The notes under the pieces are model-generated. The model did no database searches. It saw nothing but the letters and a program-made list of their open reading frames with translations, and was not told the origin of the DNA. Shown here in pieces: positions 1-9,042 of a stretch of DNA of 64,000 nucleotides. The DNA lies in the NCBI RefSeq assembly GCF_001905445.1, contig NZ_LIVQ01000009.1, forward strand, positions 1-64,000. The letters run 5' to 3'. This DNA is from Streptomyces sp. CB00455. Lineage in GTDB: Bacteria > Actinomycetota > Actinomycetes > Streptomycetales > Streptomycetaceae. Positions within the stretch are counted from its first letter, which is position 1; the number at the start of each line of letters is the position of its first letter. The position numbers were made by a program, and so were the translations under genes.

Positions 1-202
1 TTCAACCCCCACCCATGCAGGCAGGAGTATTATCCGGTATTAGACCCCGTTTCCAGGGCTTGTCCCAGAGTGAAGGGCAGATTGCCCACGTGTTACTCAC
101 CCGTTCGCCACTAATCCACCCCGAAGGGCTTCATCGTTCGACTTGCATGTGTTAAGCACGCCGCCAGCGTTCGTCCTGAGCCAGGATCAAACTCTCCATG
201 AA
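1..202 (-). rRNA. rrs: 16S ribosomal RNA, 5' portion (cut by window edge)
   Basis: On the minus strand the sequence reads as the 5' end of actinobacterial 16S rRNA. The universal AGAGTTTGATC element lies at 195-185, followed by the CTGGCTCAG and ACGAACGCTGGCGG conserved segments and a Streptomyces-type variable loop. The mature 5' end is placed near 202 by analogy with E. coli numbering. About 200 nt are inside the window; the rest lies to the left. The gene is transcribed away from the PTS genes. Confidence 0.96.
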
Positions 203-390
203 TGTTTACCCGTAATCGGGTGCACACATCACTTAGAGCGGGCACGTCCAGTCGGAATAAGACCGACGCGCCACAACGTCCTCGCTGTGTAATCGCCTGC
301 AAGCACCCCGAAACCGGAGCCCCACAGGTCTTTTTCAAAGGAACCTCATCCACCGAAATGGACGGGGTATCAACTTTTGGCGTTGATTTT

Positions 391-418
391 TGGCACGCTG
401 TTGAGTTCTCAAGGAACG
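391..418 (-). promoter_or_regulatory. rrn leader boxA-like/processing element
   Basis: On the minus strand this reads as a GTTCCTTGAGAACTCAACAG core, the element found upstream of 16S and in the 16S-23S spacer of actinobacterial rrn operons. There it takes part in antitermination and RNase III-type processing. It lies about 190 nt upstream of the mature 16S end. The 203-390 stretch between is transcribed leader with no gene. Confidence 0.75.
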
Positions 419-500
419 GACGCTTCCTTTGTACTCACCGCAGTATCACTACTGGGGCTTTCCTCCGGGCTTCGTTCTGTTCTGCTGTCTTGCGTTTCCG

Positions 501-612
501 ACTCTATCAGAGCATTTCGGCCCCGATTTCCTCGGTGCTTTCCAGGTCCTGCGCTTTCGCGCTTTCCCTTTCCGGCGATTCCGACTCTAGCAGCGATTCT
601 CCGCCGGACTGA
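501..612 (-). promoter_or_regulatory. tandem rRNA operon promoters
   Basis: Two TAGAGT -10 hexamers face the 16S gene on the minus strand (506-501 and 589-584). Each is followed by a near-identical GTCGGAA start region, a repeat typical of Streptomyces rrn promoter arrays. The -35 elements are weak to the eye, as usual for these promoters. Another promoter may lie between 640 and 700, but I could not assign hexamers. No gene is seen in 640-780. Confidence 0.65.
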
Positions 613-784
613 CCACCCGCCGTACCAGCCAGCCCGAAGGCATACGGAAAGATGATCCAGAGGAAGATCGATACTGAAGAGAGGGATCCCGTCCGGCGTA
701 CGTTCGCGAGAAGTTCACACGATCCGTCGCTGCGGGACTCACGACAGTACACACCCACCGGTGCCCAGGCAAATCGTTCCGGGC

Positions 785-815
785 GTATGGTCTAGTCCAC
801 CGGTCTAGTCCACTA
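785..815 (+). promoter_or_regulatory. two tandem dre (DasR-binding) sites
   Basis: Two back-to-back copies of GGTCTAGTCCA occur, at about 789-799 and 802-812. They match the core of the Streptomyces dre consensus (A-C/G-TGGTCTAGACCA). The GntR regulator DasR binds such sites upstream of PTS and GlcNAc genes and is released by glucosamine-6-phosphate. They sit about 150 nt upstream of crr, consistent with known DasR control of crr-ptsI. The assignment is by sequence match only. Confidence 0.75.
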
Positions 816-835
816 GTCTCCCTGCCGAGGGACCA

Positions 836-853
836 GTTCGGTCTGGACCTACA
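836..853 (+). promoter_or_regulatory. third, weaker dre-like site
   Basis: The sequence CGGTCTGGACCTA keeps the GGTCT and GACC half-sites of the dre consensus around a changed centre. It lies between the tandem dre pair and crr, so it could overlap the crr promoter. It departs more from the consensus than the upstream pair. Confidence 0.45.
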
Positions 854-956
854 TCAGGCGAACCCGAACATCTACTGACTTATCCTTCTGAAGAGTGCGC
901 CGTTCGCGACAGGTAGTGACGGCGCCACTGAGAAGCCCCACCCCTGGGAGGCCCCC

Positions 957-1406
957 ATGACCAGCGTGACGTCCCCACTTGCCGGGCGCGCCATCGGACT
1001 CGCGGCAGTGCCCGATCCGGTGTTCTCCGGCGCGATGGTGGGACCGGGCACCGCTATCGATCCCGTGCGCGAGCCCTCGGAGGCGGTGTCCCCCGTTGAG
1101 GGTGTGGTCGTCTCCCTGCACCCGCACGCGTACGTCGTCGTCGACGGTGAAGGCCACGGTGTGCTCACGCACCTGGGGATCGACACCGTCCAGCTCAACG
1201 GCGAGGGCTTCGAGCTGCTCGTCAACAAGGGCGACACCGTGACGCGCGGCCAGGCCGTCATCCGCTGGAACCCTGCCGCGGTCGAGGCCGCGGGCAAGTC
1301 CCCCGTATGCCCCGTGGTGGCGCTGGAGGCGTCTGCCGAGTCCCTCTCCGATGTGGCCGAGGGCGGCGACATGAAGGCCGGGGACGTTCTCTTCAACTGG
1401 AAGTGA
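957..1406 (+). CDS. crr: PTS system glucose-type EIIA component
   Basis: 149-aa soluble EIIA(Glc)-family phosphocarrier. It takes phosphate from HPr on a histidine and passes it to membrane EIIB/EIIC permeases, in Streptomyces chiefly for N-acetylglucosamine. The phosphoacceptor is His72 in LTHLGIDT, with a partner histidine at His57 in LHPHAYVV; both lie in the usual barrel-sandwich fold. The length is normal for a stand-alone EIIA. ATG is preceded by GGGAGG at 945-950. ptsI follows 74 nt downstream in the same direction, forming the general PTS unit under the dre sites upstream. Confidence 0.95.
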   Translation: MTSVTSPLAGRAIGLAAVPDPVFSGAMVGPGTAIDPVREPSEAVSPVEGVVVSLHPHAYVVVDGEGHGVLTHLGIDTVQLNGEGFELLVNKGDTVTRGQAVIRWNPAAVEAAGKSPVCPVVALEASAESLSDVAEGGDMKAGDVLFNWK

Positions 1407-1480
1407 TACGTCCGCCTGCACGGGCGAGTCGGACATCCACCGCGGCGGCTCGGTCCGCCGCTCAATCGGAGACGGGTGAA

Positions 1481-3151
1481 ATGGAGACAACGCTGCGAGG
1501 CGTCGGCGTGAGCCACGGTGTGGCGATCGGCGAGGTTCGGCACATGGGTACGGCGGTCCTCGAACCGCCGGCCAAGCAGATCACCGCGGACGAGGCGGAG
1601 CGCGAACAGGGGCGCGCCCGTCAGGCCGTGGGAGCCGTGTCGGCCGACCTGATCGCACGCGGCCAGCTGGCCGGTGGCGAAGCCCAGCACGTGCTAGAGG
1701 CTCAGGCGATGATCGCCACGGACCCCGAGCTGATGGCGGACGTCGACCGGCGGATCGCCGTCGGCAGCACCGCGGAGCGGGGCGTGTACGACGCGTTCGC
1801 CTCCTACCGCGACCTGCTCGCGGGAGCCGGTGAGTACATGGCCGGCCGCGTGGCCGACCTGGACGACGTACGGAACCGGATCGTGGCGCGCCTGTTGGGC
1901 GTGCCGATGCCGGGTGTCCCCGACAGCGACGAGCCGTACGTACTGATCGCGAGGGACCTGGCCCCCGCCGACACGGCCCTGCTCGACCCGGCGCTCGTCC
2001 TCGGCTTCGTCACCGAGGAAGGCGGTCCGACCAGCCACAGCGCGATCCTCGCGCGGGCCCTGGGGGTGCCGGCGATCGTGGCGTTGCCGGGTGCGGGCGA
2101 GATCGCCGAGGGCACGGTCATCGCCGTCGACGGCAGCACCGGTGACCTGTGGATCGAGCCGACCGCGCAGAAGCGGGCCGAGCTGGAGGCGTCGGCCGCC
2201 GAGCGCAGGGCCGCTCTCGCCGCGTCGTCCGGTCCGGGCGCGACCTCCGACGGGCACAAGGTGCCACTGCTGGCCAACGTCGGCGGTCCGTCCGACGTGC
2301 CGGCCGCGGTCGAGGCCGGGGCGGAGGGCGTGGGCCTGTTCCGCACCGAGTTCCTGTTCCTGGACGACAGCAAGAAGGCGCCGTCCGAGGAGAAGCAGGT
2401 CGAGTCCTACCGCAAGGTGCTGGAGGCCTTCCCGGAGGGTCGGGTCGTCGTACGCGTCCTGGACGCCGGCGCCGACAAGCCGCTGGACTTCCTGACTCCG
2501 TCCGACGAGCCGAACCCGGCGCTGGGCGTACGCGGGCTGCGCGCGCTGCTGGACCACCCCGAGGTGCTGCGGACGCAGCTGACCGCGCTGGCCAAGGCGT
2601 CCGAGGGGCTGCCCGTCCACCTGGAGGTCATGGCCCCGATGGTGGCGGACCGGGCCGATGCCAAGGCTTTCGCGGACGCGTGCCGCGAGGCGGGGCTGCG
2701 GGCGAAGTTCGGCGCGATGGTGGAGATCCCCTCCGCCGCGCTGCGGGCGCGCTCGATCCTCCAGGAGGTCGAGTTCCTGTCGCTGGGGACCAACGACCTG
2801 GCGCAGTACGCCTTCGCCGCCGACCGTCAGGTCGGTGCGGTGTCCCGGCTCCAGGACCCCTGGCAGCCGGCGCTGCTCGATCTGATCGCCGTGTCGGCCG
2901 AGGCCGCCAAGGCGGAGGGCAAGAGCTGCGGTGTCTGCGGCGAGGCTGCTTCGGACCCGCTGCTGGCGTGTGTGCTGACGGGTCTGGGCGTCACCTCCCT
3001 GTCGATGGGTGCCGCCTCGATTCCGTACGTGCGGGCGACCCTCGCGAAGTACACGCTGGCGCAGTGCCGGCGCGCCGCGGCCGCGGCGCGGGCGTGCGAC
3101 AGCGCCGAGGAGGCCCGGCTGGCCGCCCGGGCGGTGCTGTCCGGCGAGTGA
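1481..3151 (+). CDS. ptsI: phosphoenolpyruvate-protein phosphotransferase (Enzyme I)
   Basis: 556-aa Enzyme I of the PTS, which autophosphorylates with PEP and phosphorylates HPr. It has the N-terminal HPr-binding domain, the swivelling phosphohistidine domain with GGPTSHSAILAR (active-site His in TSH), and the C-terminal PEP-binding TIM barrel with GLFRTEFLF, LSLGTNDLAQY and the late Cys-containing GVCGEAA motif. The ATG at 1481 was chosen because alignment-typical METTLRGVGVS starts there and GGAGACGGG precedes it; the longer in-frame extension overlaps crr. It is probably cotranscribed with crr. Confidence 0.95.
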   Translation: METTLRGVGVSHGVAIGEVRHMGTAVLEPPAKQITADEAEREQGRARQAVGAVSADLIARGQLAGGEAQHVLEAQAMIATDPELMADVDRRIAVGSTAERGVYDAFASYRDLLAGAGEYMAGRVADLDDVRNRIVARLLGVPMPGVPDSDEPYVLIARDLAPADTALLDPALVLGFVTEEGGPTSHSAILARALGVPAIVALPGAGEIAEGTVIAVDGSTGDLWIEPTAQKRAELEASAAERRAALAASSGPGATSDGHKVPLLANVGGPSDVPAAVEAGAEGVGLFRTEFLFLDDSKKAPSEEKQVESYRKVLEAFPEGRVVVRVLDAGADKPLDFLTPSDEPNPALGVRGLRALLDHPEVLRTQLTALAKASEGLPVHLEVMAPMVADRADAKAFADACREAGLRAKFGAMVEIPSAALRARSILQEVEFLSLGTNDLAQYAFAADRQVGAVSRLQDPWQPALLDLIAVSAEAAKAEGKSCGVCGEAASDPLLACVLTGLGVTSLSMGAASIPYVRATLAKYTLAQCRRAAAAARACDSAEEARLAARAVLSGE

Positions 3152-3174
3152 CACGACCTGGCGGGTTGTCGAGT

Positions 3175-3207
3175 CGAGGGGCCTTCGCCGGTGGCGAGGG
3201 CCCCTCG
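3175..3207 (+). terminator. hairpin terminator after ptsI
   Basis: A perfect 9-bp stem (CGAGGGGCC with GGCCCCTCG) lies 23 nt after the ptsI stop. There is no U-tract, as is common in Streptomyces. Confidence 0.6.
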
Positions 3208-3243
3208 GCCGTCTCCGGGCGTGGTGACGGCGCTCGGCTCCCC

Positions 3244-3294
3244 TTGTCGTTCCTGCCCGCTTGTCGTTCCTGCCCGCTTGTCGTTCCTGCCCGG
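3244..3294 (+). repeat. three tandem 17-bp repeats
   Basis: The 17-bp unit TTGTCGTTCCTGCCCGC occurs three times head to tail (3244, 3261, 3278); the last copy ends in G. It lies in the gap between two convergent genes and has no evident function. Confidence 0.85.
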
Positions 3295-3302
3295 GCGCCC
3301 CG

Positions 3303-4220
3303 CTAGTGGTGGGGGCCCGGGCCGTCGACCTCGTAGCCGGGGCAGTACTCGACGCCCGGCTCGGGGGCGACGGGCTCCCCGGTGTCCGCATCCGTGCAGT
3401 AGGCGTTGAAGACGGCCGCTGCCGAGAGGGCGGTGAGACGGCCGCGGTCCAGGCGCCAGCCGTGGACCCGGTCCCGGTGGCCCTCGGTGGTGCTCCGCAG
3501 TACCAGTCCCCCGGGGCCGCCGAGGGCGAGGCCGGCGGCCAGGACGGTCACGAAGTCGAGGCCGTCGCTGCCTTCGATGCGGGGTGGGGCTTCCGGATCC
3601 GGTCCGGTCTCGGCGTGGAGGACCGCCACGAGCTGCTCCGCCCGGGTCGGGACGCTGCAGACGAGGTGGTGGCGGCCGGGGCCGGCGCCCGACACGAGCC
3701 TGCGGAGGGCGGCGGCGGCACGTTCGAAGGAGGTGTGGCCGATGTCCTCACCGCAGTCCGCGCAGGTGCCGGCCTCGGCGAGGAGGGTGGTGGCGTATTC
3801 CCAGGTGGCGTGCCGGACTGCTTCGTCGACGAGGAGCGGGACGAGTTCGTCGATGGGCTGGCCGGTGTAGGGCAGGGTGGCGCCGGCGCCGGCCAGTTCC
3901 GCGGTGAAGCGGGTGCGGGTTTCGGCGGTGTCGGGATCGAGGCCGTGCTCCCCGCAGTAGTCGGCGTATTCCTCGGGGTCGAAGAGCACGACGGTGGTGT
4001 GGATGCCCTGGGCGGCGAGGGACCGCAGCAGGCCGTCGACGTGGCGCAGGTAGTCCTGGTGGTCGTCGAAGGCGAAGCTGCGGTAGCCGCGCATGGCGGC
4101 GAAGTCCCCGGCGTCGGCCAGCAGGCCGACGGTGCTGGGGACCTCGCGGCGCAGCCGGCGGCGGCGGTCGGTGGGACCGGCGCCCGTGGTGCGGTGCCCG
4201 GCGTTGTTCTTCGGTGGCAT
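3303..4220 (-). CDS. conserved hypothetical protein
   Basis: 305-aa soluble protein with no recognised catalytic motif. It has a basic N-terminus (KNNAGHRTTG...RRRLRRE) and a motif CADCGED near the middle that could be half of a metal site, plus isolated cysteines late in the protein. The ATG at 4220 is preferred over 4241 because it follows an AGGGGGAG ribosome-binding site. It sits convergent to ptsI and 23 nt short of the three 17-bp repeats. Its place between ptsI and an acetoacetyl-CoA synthetase gene is, from memory, conserved among streptomycetes. No function is proposed. Confidence 0.8.
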   Translation of the reverse strand: MPPKNNAGHRTTGAGPTDRRRRLRREVPSTVGLLADAGDFAAMRGYRSFAFDDHQDYLRHVDGLLRSLAAQGIHTTVVLFDPEEYADYCGEHGLDPDTAETRTRFTAELAGAGATLPYTGQPIDELVPLLVDEAVRHATWEYATTLLAEAGTCADCGEDIGHTSFERAAAALRRLVSGAGPGRHHLVCSVPTRAEQLVAVLHAETGPDPEAPPRIEGSDGLDFVTVLAAGLALGGPGGLVLRSTTEGHRDRVHGWRLDRGRLTALSAAAVFNAYCTDADTGEPVAPEPGVEYCPGYEVDGPGPHH

Positions 4221-4283
4221 GGCTCCCCCTGAGTGTCGCAATCACTTGCTCACTCAGAGTAATCATCGCCACTGACAGTGACC

Positions 4284-6260
4284 TCAGCCGCGGGTGCGGG
4301 CCAGCTCCTCGTAGAAGTGGAGGAGGTCGAGGTTGTCGACGGAGCCCGGGTTGACCGCCTTGGCCAGCGGCGCGCCCTGGAGGAGCCGCTTGACGGGGAC
4401 CTCGATGCGCTTGCCGGTGAGGGTGTGCGGGATGCCGGGGACTTCGATGATCTCGTCCGGGACGTGGCGCGGGGAGAGTTCCTCGCGGATGGTGGCCTTG
4501 ATCCGGGCGCGGAGGCCTTCGTCGAGGGCGGCTCCGGGGACGAGGTGGACGAAGAGCGGCATCCAGTAGCCGCCGTTCGGCTCTTCCAGCCCGATGACCA
4601 GGGATTCCCTGATCTCGGGGAGGCGCTCGACGGCCTCGTAGATGTCGGCGGAGCCCATACGGACGCCCTGGCGGTTGAGGGTGGAGTCGGAGCGGCCGTG
4701 GATGATCACCGAATCGTGGTCGGTGATGGTGATCCAGTCCCCGTGGCGCCAGACGCCCGGGAACATCTCGAAGTAGCTGTCGCGGTAACGGCTGCCGTCG
4801 GGGTCGTTCCAGAAGCGGATCGGCATCGACGGCATGGGGTTGGTGACGACGAGCTCGCCGACCTCGCCGGTGACGGGCTTGCCTGAGGGGTCCCATGCCT
4901 GGAGGTCCGTACCGAGGCAGGCGGCCTGGAGCTCGCCGATGTGGACGGGGAGGGTGGGGACGGCGCCCGCGAAGCAGCTGCAGACGTCGGTGCCGCCGCT
5001 GACGGAGGCGATCCAGAGGTCTTCGGCGACCTCGTCGTGCAGCCAGCGGAAGCCGTCGGGCGGGAGGGGTGAGCCGGTCGTCGCCACGCACTTCACGGCG
5101 GAGAGGTCGAAGTCGCGGGACGGGTGGACCCCGGCCTTGCGGCAGGCCATGACGTAGGCGGCGGAGGTTCCGTAGAGGGTGGCTCCGGTGCGCTCGGCGA
5201 TGCGCCACTGGGCGCCGGTGTCGGGGAAGCCGGGGCTGCCGTCGTATAGGACGACGGTGGTGCCGGTGAGCAGGCCGGAGACGAGGAAGTTCCACATCAT
5301 CCAGCCGGTGGAGGTGTACCAGAAGAACCGGTCCTGCGGGCCGAGGTCGCAGTGCAGGCCGAGCTGCTTGAGGTGTTCGAGGAGGATGCCGCCCTGGGAC
5401 TGGACGATGGCCTTGGGCAGGCCGGTCGTACCGGAGGAGTAGAGGACCCACAGGGGGTGGTCGAAGGGGACGGACTCGAAGACGGGCTCGGTGTCCGCGG
5501 CCGTGAGGGCGGCCCAGTCGAGGGCGCCCTCGGGGGCCGGCGTGCCGAGGAGGGGGATGTGGACGACGGCGCGCAGGGAGGGCAGCTCCGCGCGGAGCTC
5601 GGCCACGGTGTCGCGGCGGTCGTGTTCCTTGCCCCCGTAGCGGTAGCCGTCCACGGTGAACAGGACGACCGGTTCGACCTGCTGGAAGCGGTCGAGGACG
5701 CTGCGGGCGCCGAAGTCGGGGGCGCAGGAGGTCCATACGCCTCCGACGGCGGCGGTGGCGAGGAGCGCGACGACGGCCTCGGGGATGTTGGGGAGGTAGC
5801 CGCTGACGCGGTCGCCGGGGCGCACGCCGAGGGCGCGCAGCTCGGCGGCGAGGGAGCCGACCTGGCGGCGGAGCCCGGCCCAGGTGACGGGGGTGGTCTC
5901 GTGGGTCTCGTCCACGTGGAGGAGGGCGGGGTCCTCGGCGCGGGCCGGGTCCTCGGCGGCGCGCAGCGCGTGCTCGGCGTAGTTGAGGGTGGATCCGGTG
6001 AACCACTGGGCGCCGGGCATGGTGCGGTCGTCGAGGACGGATGCGTACGGGGTGGTGAAGCGGACCTCGAACCACTCGGCGACGGCCTGCCAGAAGGTGT
6101 CGAGCTCCTCGACGGACCAGCGGTGCAGGGCCGCGTAGCCGCCGTCGGCCGGGGCTCCGAAGCGGTCGGCGGCCCAGGCGTGGAAGGCGGTGATCCGGGC
6201 CGCGGCGATCCGGTCGGGGCCAGGGGCCCAGAGGGGTTCCGGCTGCGTGGCTGAGGTCAT
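4284..6260 (-). CDS. acetoacetyl-CoA synthetase (acetoacetate-CoA ligase)
   Basis: 658-aa ANL-superfamily acyl-CoA synthetase that activates acetoacetate with ATP and CoA. It starts with the ACAS N-terminal segment (FHAWAADRFG). The P-loop-like YSSGTTGLPKAIVQSQGG lies near residue 273, followed by a mid-domain SGGTDVCSCF, GDWITITDHDSVIIHGRSD, and the C-terminal TGKRIEVPVK segment containing the catalytic lysine. Length and SGGTD motif fit acetoacetyl-CoA synthetase better than acetyl-CoA synthetase. ATG at 6260 opens MTSATQPEPLW. The gene is 63 nt beyond a conserved unknown gene in the same direction. Confidence 0.9.
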   Translation of the reverse strand: MTSATQPEPLWAPGPDRIAAARITAFHAWAADRFGAPADGGYAALHRWSVEELDTFWQAVAEWFEVRFTTPYASVLDDRTMPGAQWFTGSTLNYAEHALRAAEDPARAEDPALLHVDETHETTPVTWAGLRRQVGSLAAELRALGVRPGDRVSGYLPNIPEAVVALLATAAVGGVWTSCAPDFGARSVLDRFQQVEPVVLFTVDGYRYGGKEHDRRDTVAELRAELPSLRAVVHIPLLGTPAPEGALDWAALTAADTEPVFESVPFDHPLWVLYSSGTTGLPKAIVQSQGGILLEHLKQLGLHCDLGPQDRFFWYTSTGWMMWNFLVSGLLTGTTVVLYDGSPGFPDTGAQWRIAERTGATLYGTSAAYVMACRKAGVHPSRDFDLSAVKCVATTGSPLPPDGFRWLHDEVAEDLWIASVSGGTDVCSCFAGAVPTLPVHIGELQAACLGTDLQAWDPSGKPVTGEVGELVVTNPMPSMPIRFWNDPDGSRYRDSYFEMFPGVWRHGDWITITDHDSVIIHGRSDSTLNRQGVRMGSADIYEAVERLPEIRESLVIGLEEPNGGYWMPLFVHLVPGAALDEGLRARIKATIREELSPRHVPDEIIEVPGIPHTLTGKRIEVPVKRLLQGAPLAKAVNPGSVDNLDLLHFYEELARTRG

Positions 6261-6483
6261 GGGTCGGCTCCCGGTCAAGTCTGCGGCTCGCGCTTCGTGT
6301 GCGTACGGTGCCATCGCGCGGGGGGTGTGGGCGCGGCGGCTCACTGGGACGATGCCATGTGATCGACCTGCGCACCAGAGCCGTTCCCGGGCGGCGGGGT
6401 GATCGTCGTAGGGGCGCCGCTCCAGGGTGAACGGCAGTTGAACGCCGTCCCCCGGGCTGCGGCCCGGTGGCAGGGTGAGGCGC

Positions 6484-8979
6484 ATGGACGGTCGCGATCT
6501 GGTGCGTGCGGTGAAGGACATGGGTACGGAGCGCGGGCGGCGCGCCTGGCTTTCGGCGTGGCGCCACCGGCGGGCGGACGCGACGGGGCTCGCGCGCCGG
6601 GGCGCGGAGCGGGCGCGGGTGCCGGGGCTGCTGAGGGGTACGGAGCCGCGGCCGGGCGGGGGCGTGCTGCGGTTCGCGCGCTCGGAGCTGCTGGTTCGGG
6701 TCACGGCCGGGGGCGCCGTCTTCTGGGGCTGGGACGGGGCGGCGCCGACTCCGTCGTACGCGGTGGTGGGCTCGGGGCCGGAGCCGGACCCGCGGGCGGT
6801 GCTGGAGCCGGACACCGGGGGTGGCTGGCGGGTGGTGTCGGAGCGGGTGACGGTGGCGGTGTCCCGGCACGGGGCGGTCGAGGTGCGCACGCCGGGCGGG
6901 ACGGTGCTGCGGCGGGAGCTGCCGCCGCGGTGGTGGGAGCCGGTGCAGCCGGTGGCCCCGGGCGCGGAGCCGGTGGGCGTGGGCGGGGCGGCGGCGGGCG
7001 TGGCGGCGGCGGGCGTGGGCGGGGCGGCGGCGGGCGGGGAAGGCGACGGGGTGGGGCCGGTCGGCGGGGACGGAGCCGTCGGTGGGGCGGGCGGCGCAGG
7101 CGGGGCGGGGCGGTGGTCGCAGCGCAGTGAGGTGGCGGCGGACGCGCGGTTCTTCGGGCTGGGCGCGCGGTCGGCGGGCCCGCGGCTGCGGGACGGTGTG
7201 TACCGGCTGTGGAACACGGACCCCAAGGGCGGCTTCGGACCGGGCGACGATCCGCTGTACCTCACCATGCCGGTGCAGCTGGTCGTGGCGGACGCGGGCA
7301 CGCACCTGGTGTTCCACGACAACTCCTGGGACGGCAGGGTGCTGTTGCGCGAGGGCGAGGAAGGCGCGGGCTCGGGGGCCGACCGCCCCGGGTCGAGCGA
7401 ACTGCGCATGGAGGGCGGGCCCCTCCGGTGCTGGGTGCTGGTGGGAACGCCGGCGCGGGTGCTGCAGGGCTGGTCGGTGCTGACGGGCGCGGCCGCGGTG
7501 CCGCCGGAGTGGGCCCTGGGGTACCAGCACGCACGGTGGGGGTTCGGGACTGCGGCGGAGGTGCGCCGGGTGGTGGACGGCTATGCGGCGCGCGGGCTCG
7601 CGCTGTCGGCCGTACACCTGGACATCGACCACTACGACGGGCACCGGGTGTTCACGGTGGACCGGGACAACTTCCCCGATCTGCCGGGATTGGCGCGGGA
7701 ACTGGCGGGGCGGGGGGTGCGGCTCGTGTCCATCGTGGACCCGGCGGTGAAGGCGGGCGACGCGGTGCACACGGCCGGGCGGGCGGTGGGGGCGGCGGGG
7801 GCCTTCGTACGGGACGCGCGGGGGGCGGAGGTGCGCGGCGAGGTCTGGCCGGGCGAGTGCGTGTACCCGGACTTCACGGATCCCGCGGTACGGGAGTGGT
7901 GGGGCGGGCTGTACGAGGAGCGGCTGGCACAGGGTTTCGCGGGTTTCTGGCACGACATGAACGAGCCGGTGTCCTTCGCGCCCTTCGGGGACTCCACGCT
8001 GCCGCGGTCCGCGCGGCACGCGATGGACGGCGCGGGCGGGGACCACCGGGCCGGGCACAACGTCTACGCCCTGGGGATGGCACGGGCGGGCTGGGAGGGG
8101 CTGGTCCGGCTGCGGCCCGCCGAGCGGCCGTTCCTGTTCTCCCGGTCGGGGTGGGCGGGGATGCAGCGGTACGGGGGGTCGTGGTCCGGAGACGTGGACA
8201 GCAGCTGGGCGGGGCTGCGGGCCTCGCTGGCGCTGGTGCTGGGACTCGGGCTGTGCGGGGTGCCGTACTCGGGGCCGGACGTCGGGGGTTTCGGCGGGTC
8301 CCCTTCGCCCGAGCTCTACCTGCGGTGGCTGCAACTGGGGGCGTACCTGCCGCTGTTCCGGACCCACTCGGCGCTGTGGGCCGGGCGGCGGGAGCCGTGG
8401 GAGTTCGGGCCGGAGGTGGAGGAGGCGGCCCGCGCGGTGATCGCGGAGCGGGAGCGGCTGCGGCCGTACTTCGTGTCGCTGGCACACCTGGCGCGGCGGA
8501 CGGGGGCCCCGTACGTGCGGCCGCTGTGGTGGGGTGCGCCGGAGGAGCGGCGGCTGCGGGACTGCGAGGACGCCTTCCTGCTGGGAGACGCGCTGCTGGT
8601 CGCGCCGGTGCTGGAGCGCGGGGCGGACCGGCGGGCGGTGCGGCTGCCGAGGGGGCGGTGGTACGACACGGCGACCGGGGAGGCGTACGAGGGCCCGGGG
8701 CAGATCCTGCTGGACGCCCCGCAGGGCCGGATCCCTGTGCTGGCGCGGGCGGGCTCGGTGCTGCCGGTGCGGGCGGCCGGAGGGGACGGCGGGGTGGAGC
8801 TGGAAGTGTGGGCCCCGGCGCGGGGCCGCACGGGTGGCGGCGTGGTGGTCCGGGATCCGGGCCCGGGCTTCGAACCGGGCGAGGTGGAGCGGTACACCGT
8901 GCGGTGGGCCGGGGACGCACTGCGGGTCGAGACGGAGACGGGGGCCGAGGCCGGGGACGTGGTCGTGCGGGGGCTGTAG
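6484..8979 (+). CDS. glycoside hydrolase family 31 (alpha-glucosidase-like)
   Basis: 832-aa GH31 enzyme, probably acting on alpha-linked glucosides or xylosides. The nucleophile is Asp491 in FWHDMNEP and the general acid is Asp570 in SWSGDVDSSW. The GH31 barrel is preceded by the galactose mutarotase-like N-terminal domain and followed by a beta-sandwich. No signal peptide is seen, so it is cytoplasmic. Residues about 159-213 form a Gly/Ala/Val-rich insert of repeated GVGGAAAG units not expected in the family. ATG 6484 follows AGGGTGAGG; GTG 6475 is an alternative. It is divergent from the acetoacetyl-CoA synthetase gene. Confidence 0.9.
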   Translation: MDGRDLVRAVKDMGTERGRRAWLSAWRHRRADATGLARRGAERARVPGLLRGTEPRPGGGVLRFARSELLVRVTAGGAVFWGWDGAAPTPSYAVVGSGPEPDPRAVLEPDTGGGWRVVSERVTVAVSRHGAVEVRTPGGTVLRRELPPRWWEPVQPVAPGAEPVGVGGAAAGVAAAGVGGAAAGGEGDGVGPVGGDGAVGGAGGAGGAGRWSQRSEVAADARFFGLGARSAGPRLRDGVYRLWNTDPKGGFGPGDDPLYLTMPVQLVVADAGTHLVFHDNSWDGRVLLREGEEGAGSGADRPGSSELRMEGGPLRCWVLVGTPARVLQGWSVLTGAAAVPPEWALGYQHARWGFGTAAEVRRVVDGYAARGLALSAVHLDIDHYDGHRVFTVDRDNFPDLPGLARELAGRGVRLVSIVDPAVKAGDAVHTAGRAVGAAGAFVRDARGAEVRGEVWPGECVYPDFTDPAVREWWGGLYEERLAQGFAGFWHDMNEPVSFAPFGDSTLPRSARHAMDGAGGDHRAGHNVYALGMARAGWEGLVRLRPAERPFLFSRSGWAGMQRYGGSWSGDVDSSWAGLRASLALVLGLGLCGVPYSGPDVGGFGGSPSPELYLRWLQLGAYLPLFRTHSALWAGRREPWEFGPEVEEAARAVIAERERLRPYFVSLAHLARRTGAPYVRPLWWGAPEERRLRDCEDAFLLGDALLVAPVLERGADRRAVRLPRGRWYDTATGEAYEGPGQILLDAPQGRIPVLARAGSVLPVRAAGGDGGVELEVWAPARGRTGGGVVVRDPGPGFEPGEVERYTVRWAGDALRVETETGAEAGDVVVRGL

Positions 8980-8998
8980 GAGGCCACCGGGCCACCCG

Positions 8999-9042
8999 GA
9001 TGCGGCCGGGGAGCCGGATGGGCGGGTTTCCCCGGCCGCATC
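8999..9042 (+). terminator. hairpin terminator between convergent genes
   Basis: A perfect 14-bp stem (GATGCGGCCGGGGA with TCCCCGGCCGCATC) around a 16-nt loop lies 20 nt past the GH31 stop. It could serve both convergent genes. The rest of the gap to 9262 shows only GC-rich sequence without a gene. Confidence 0.65.
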
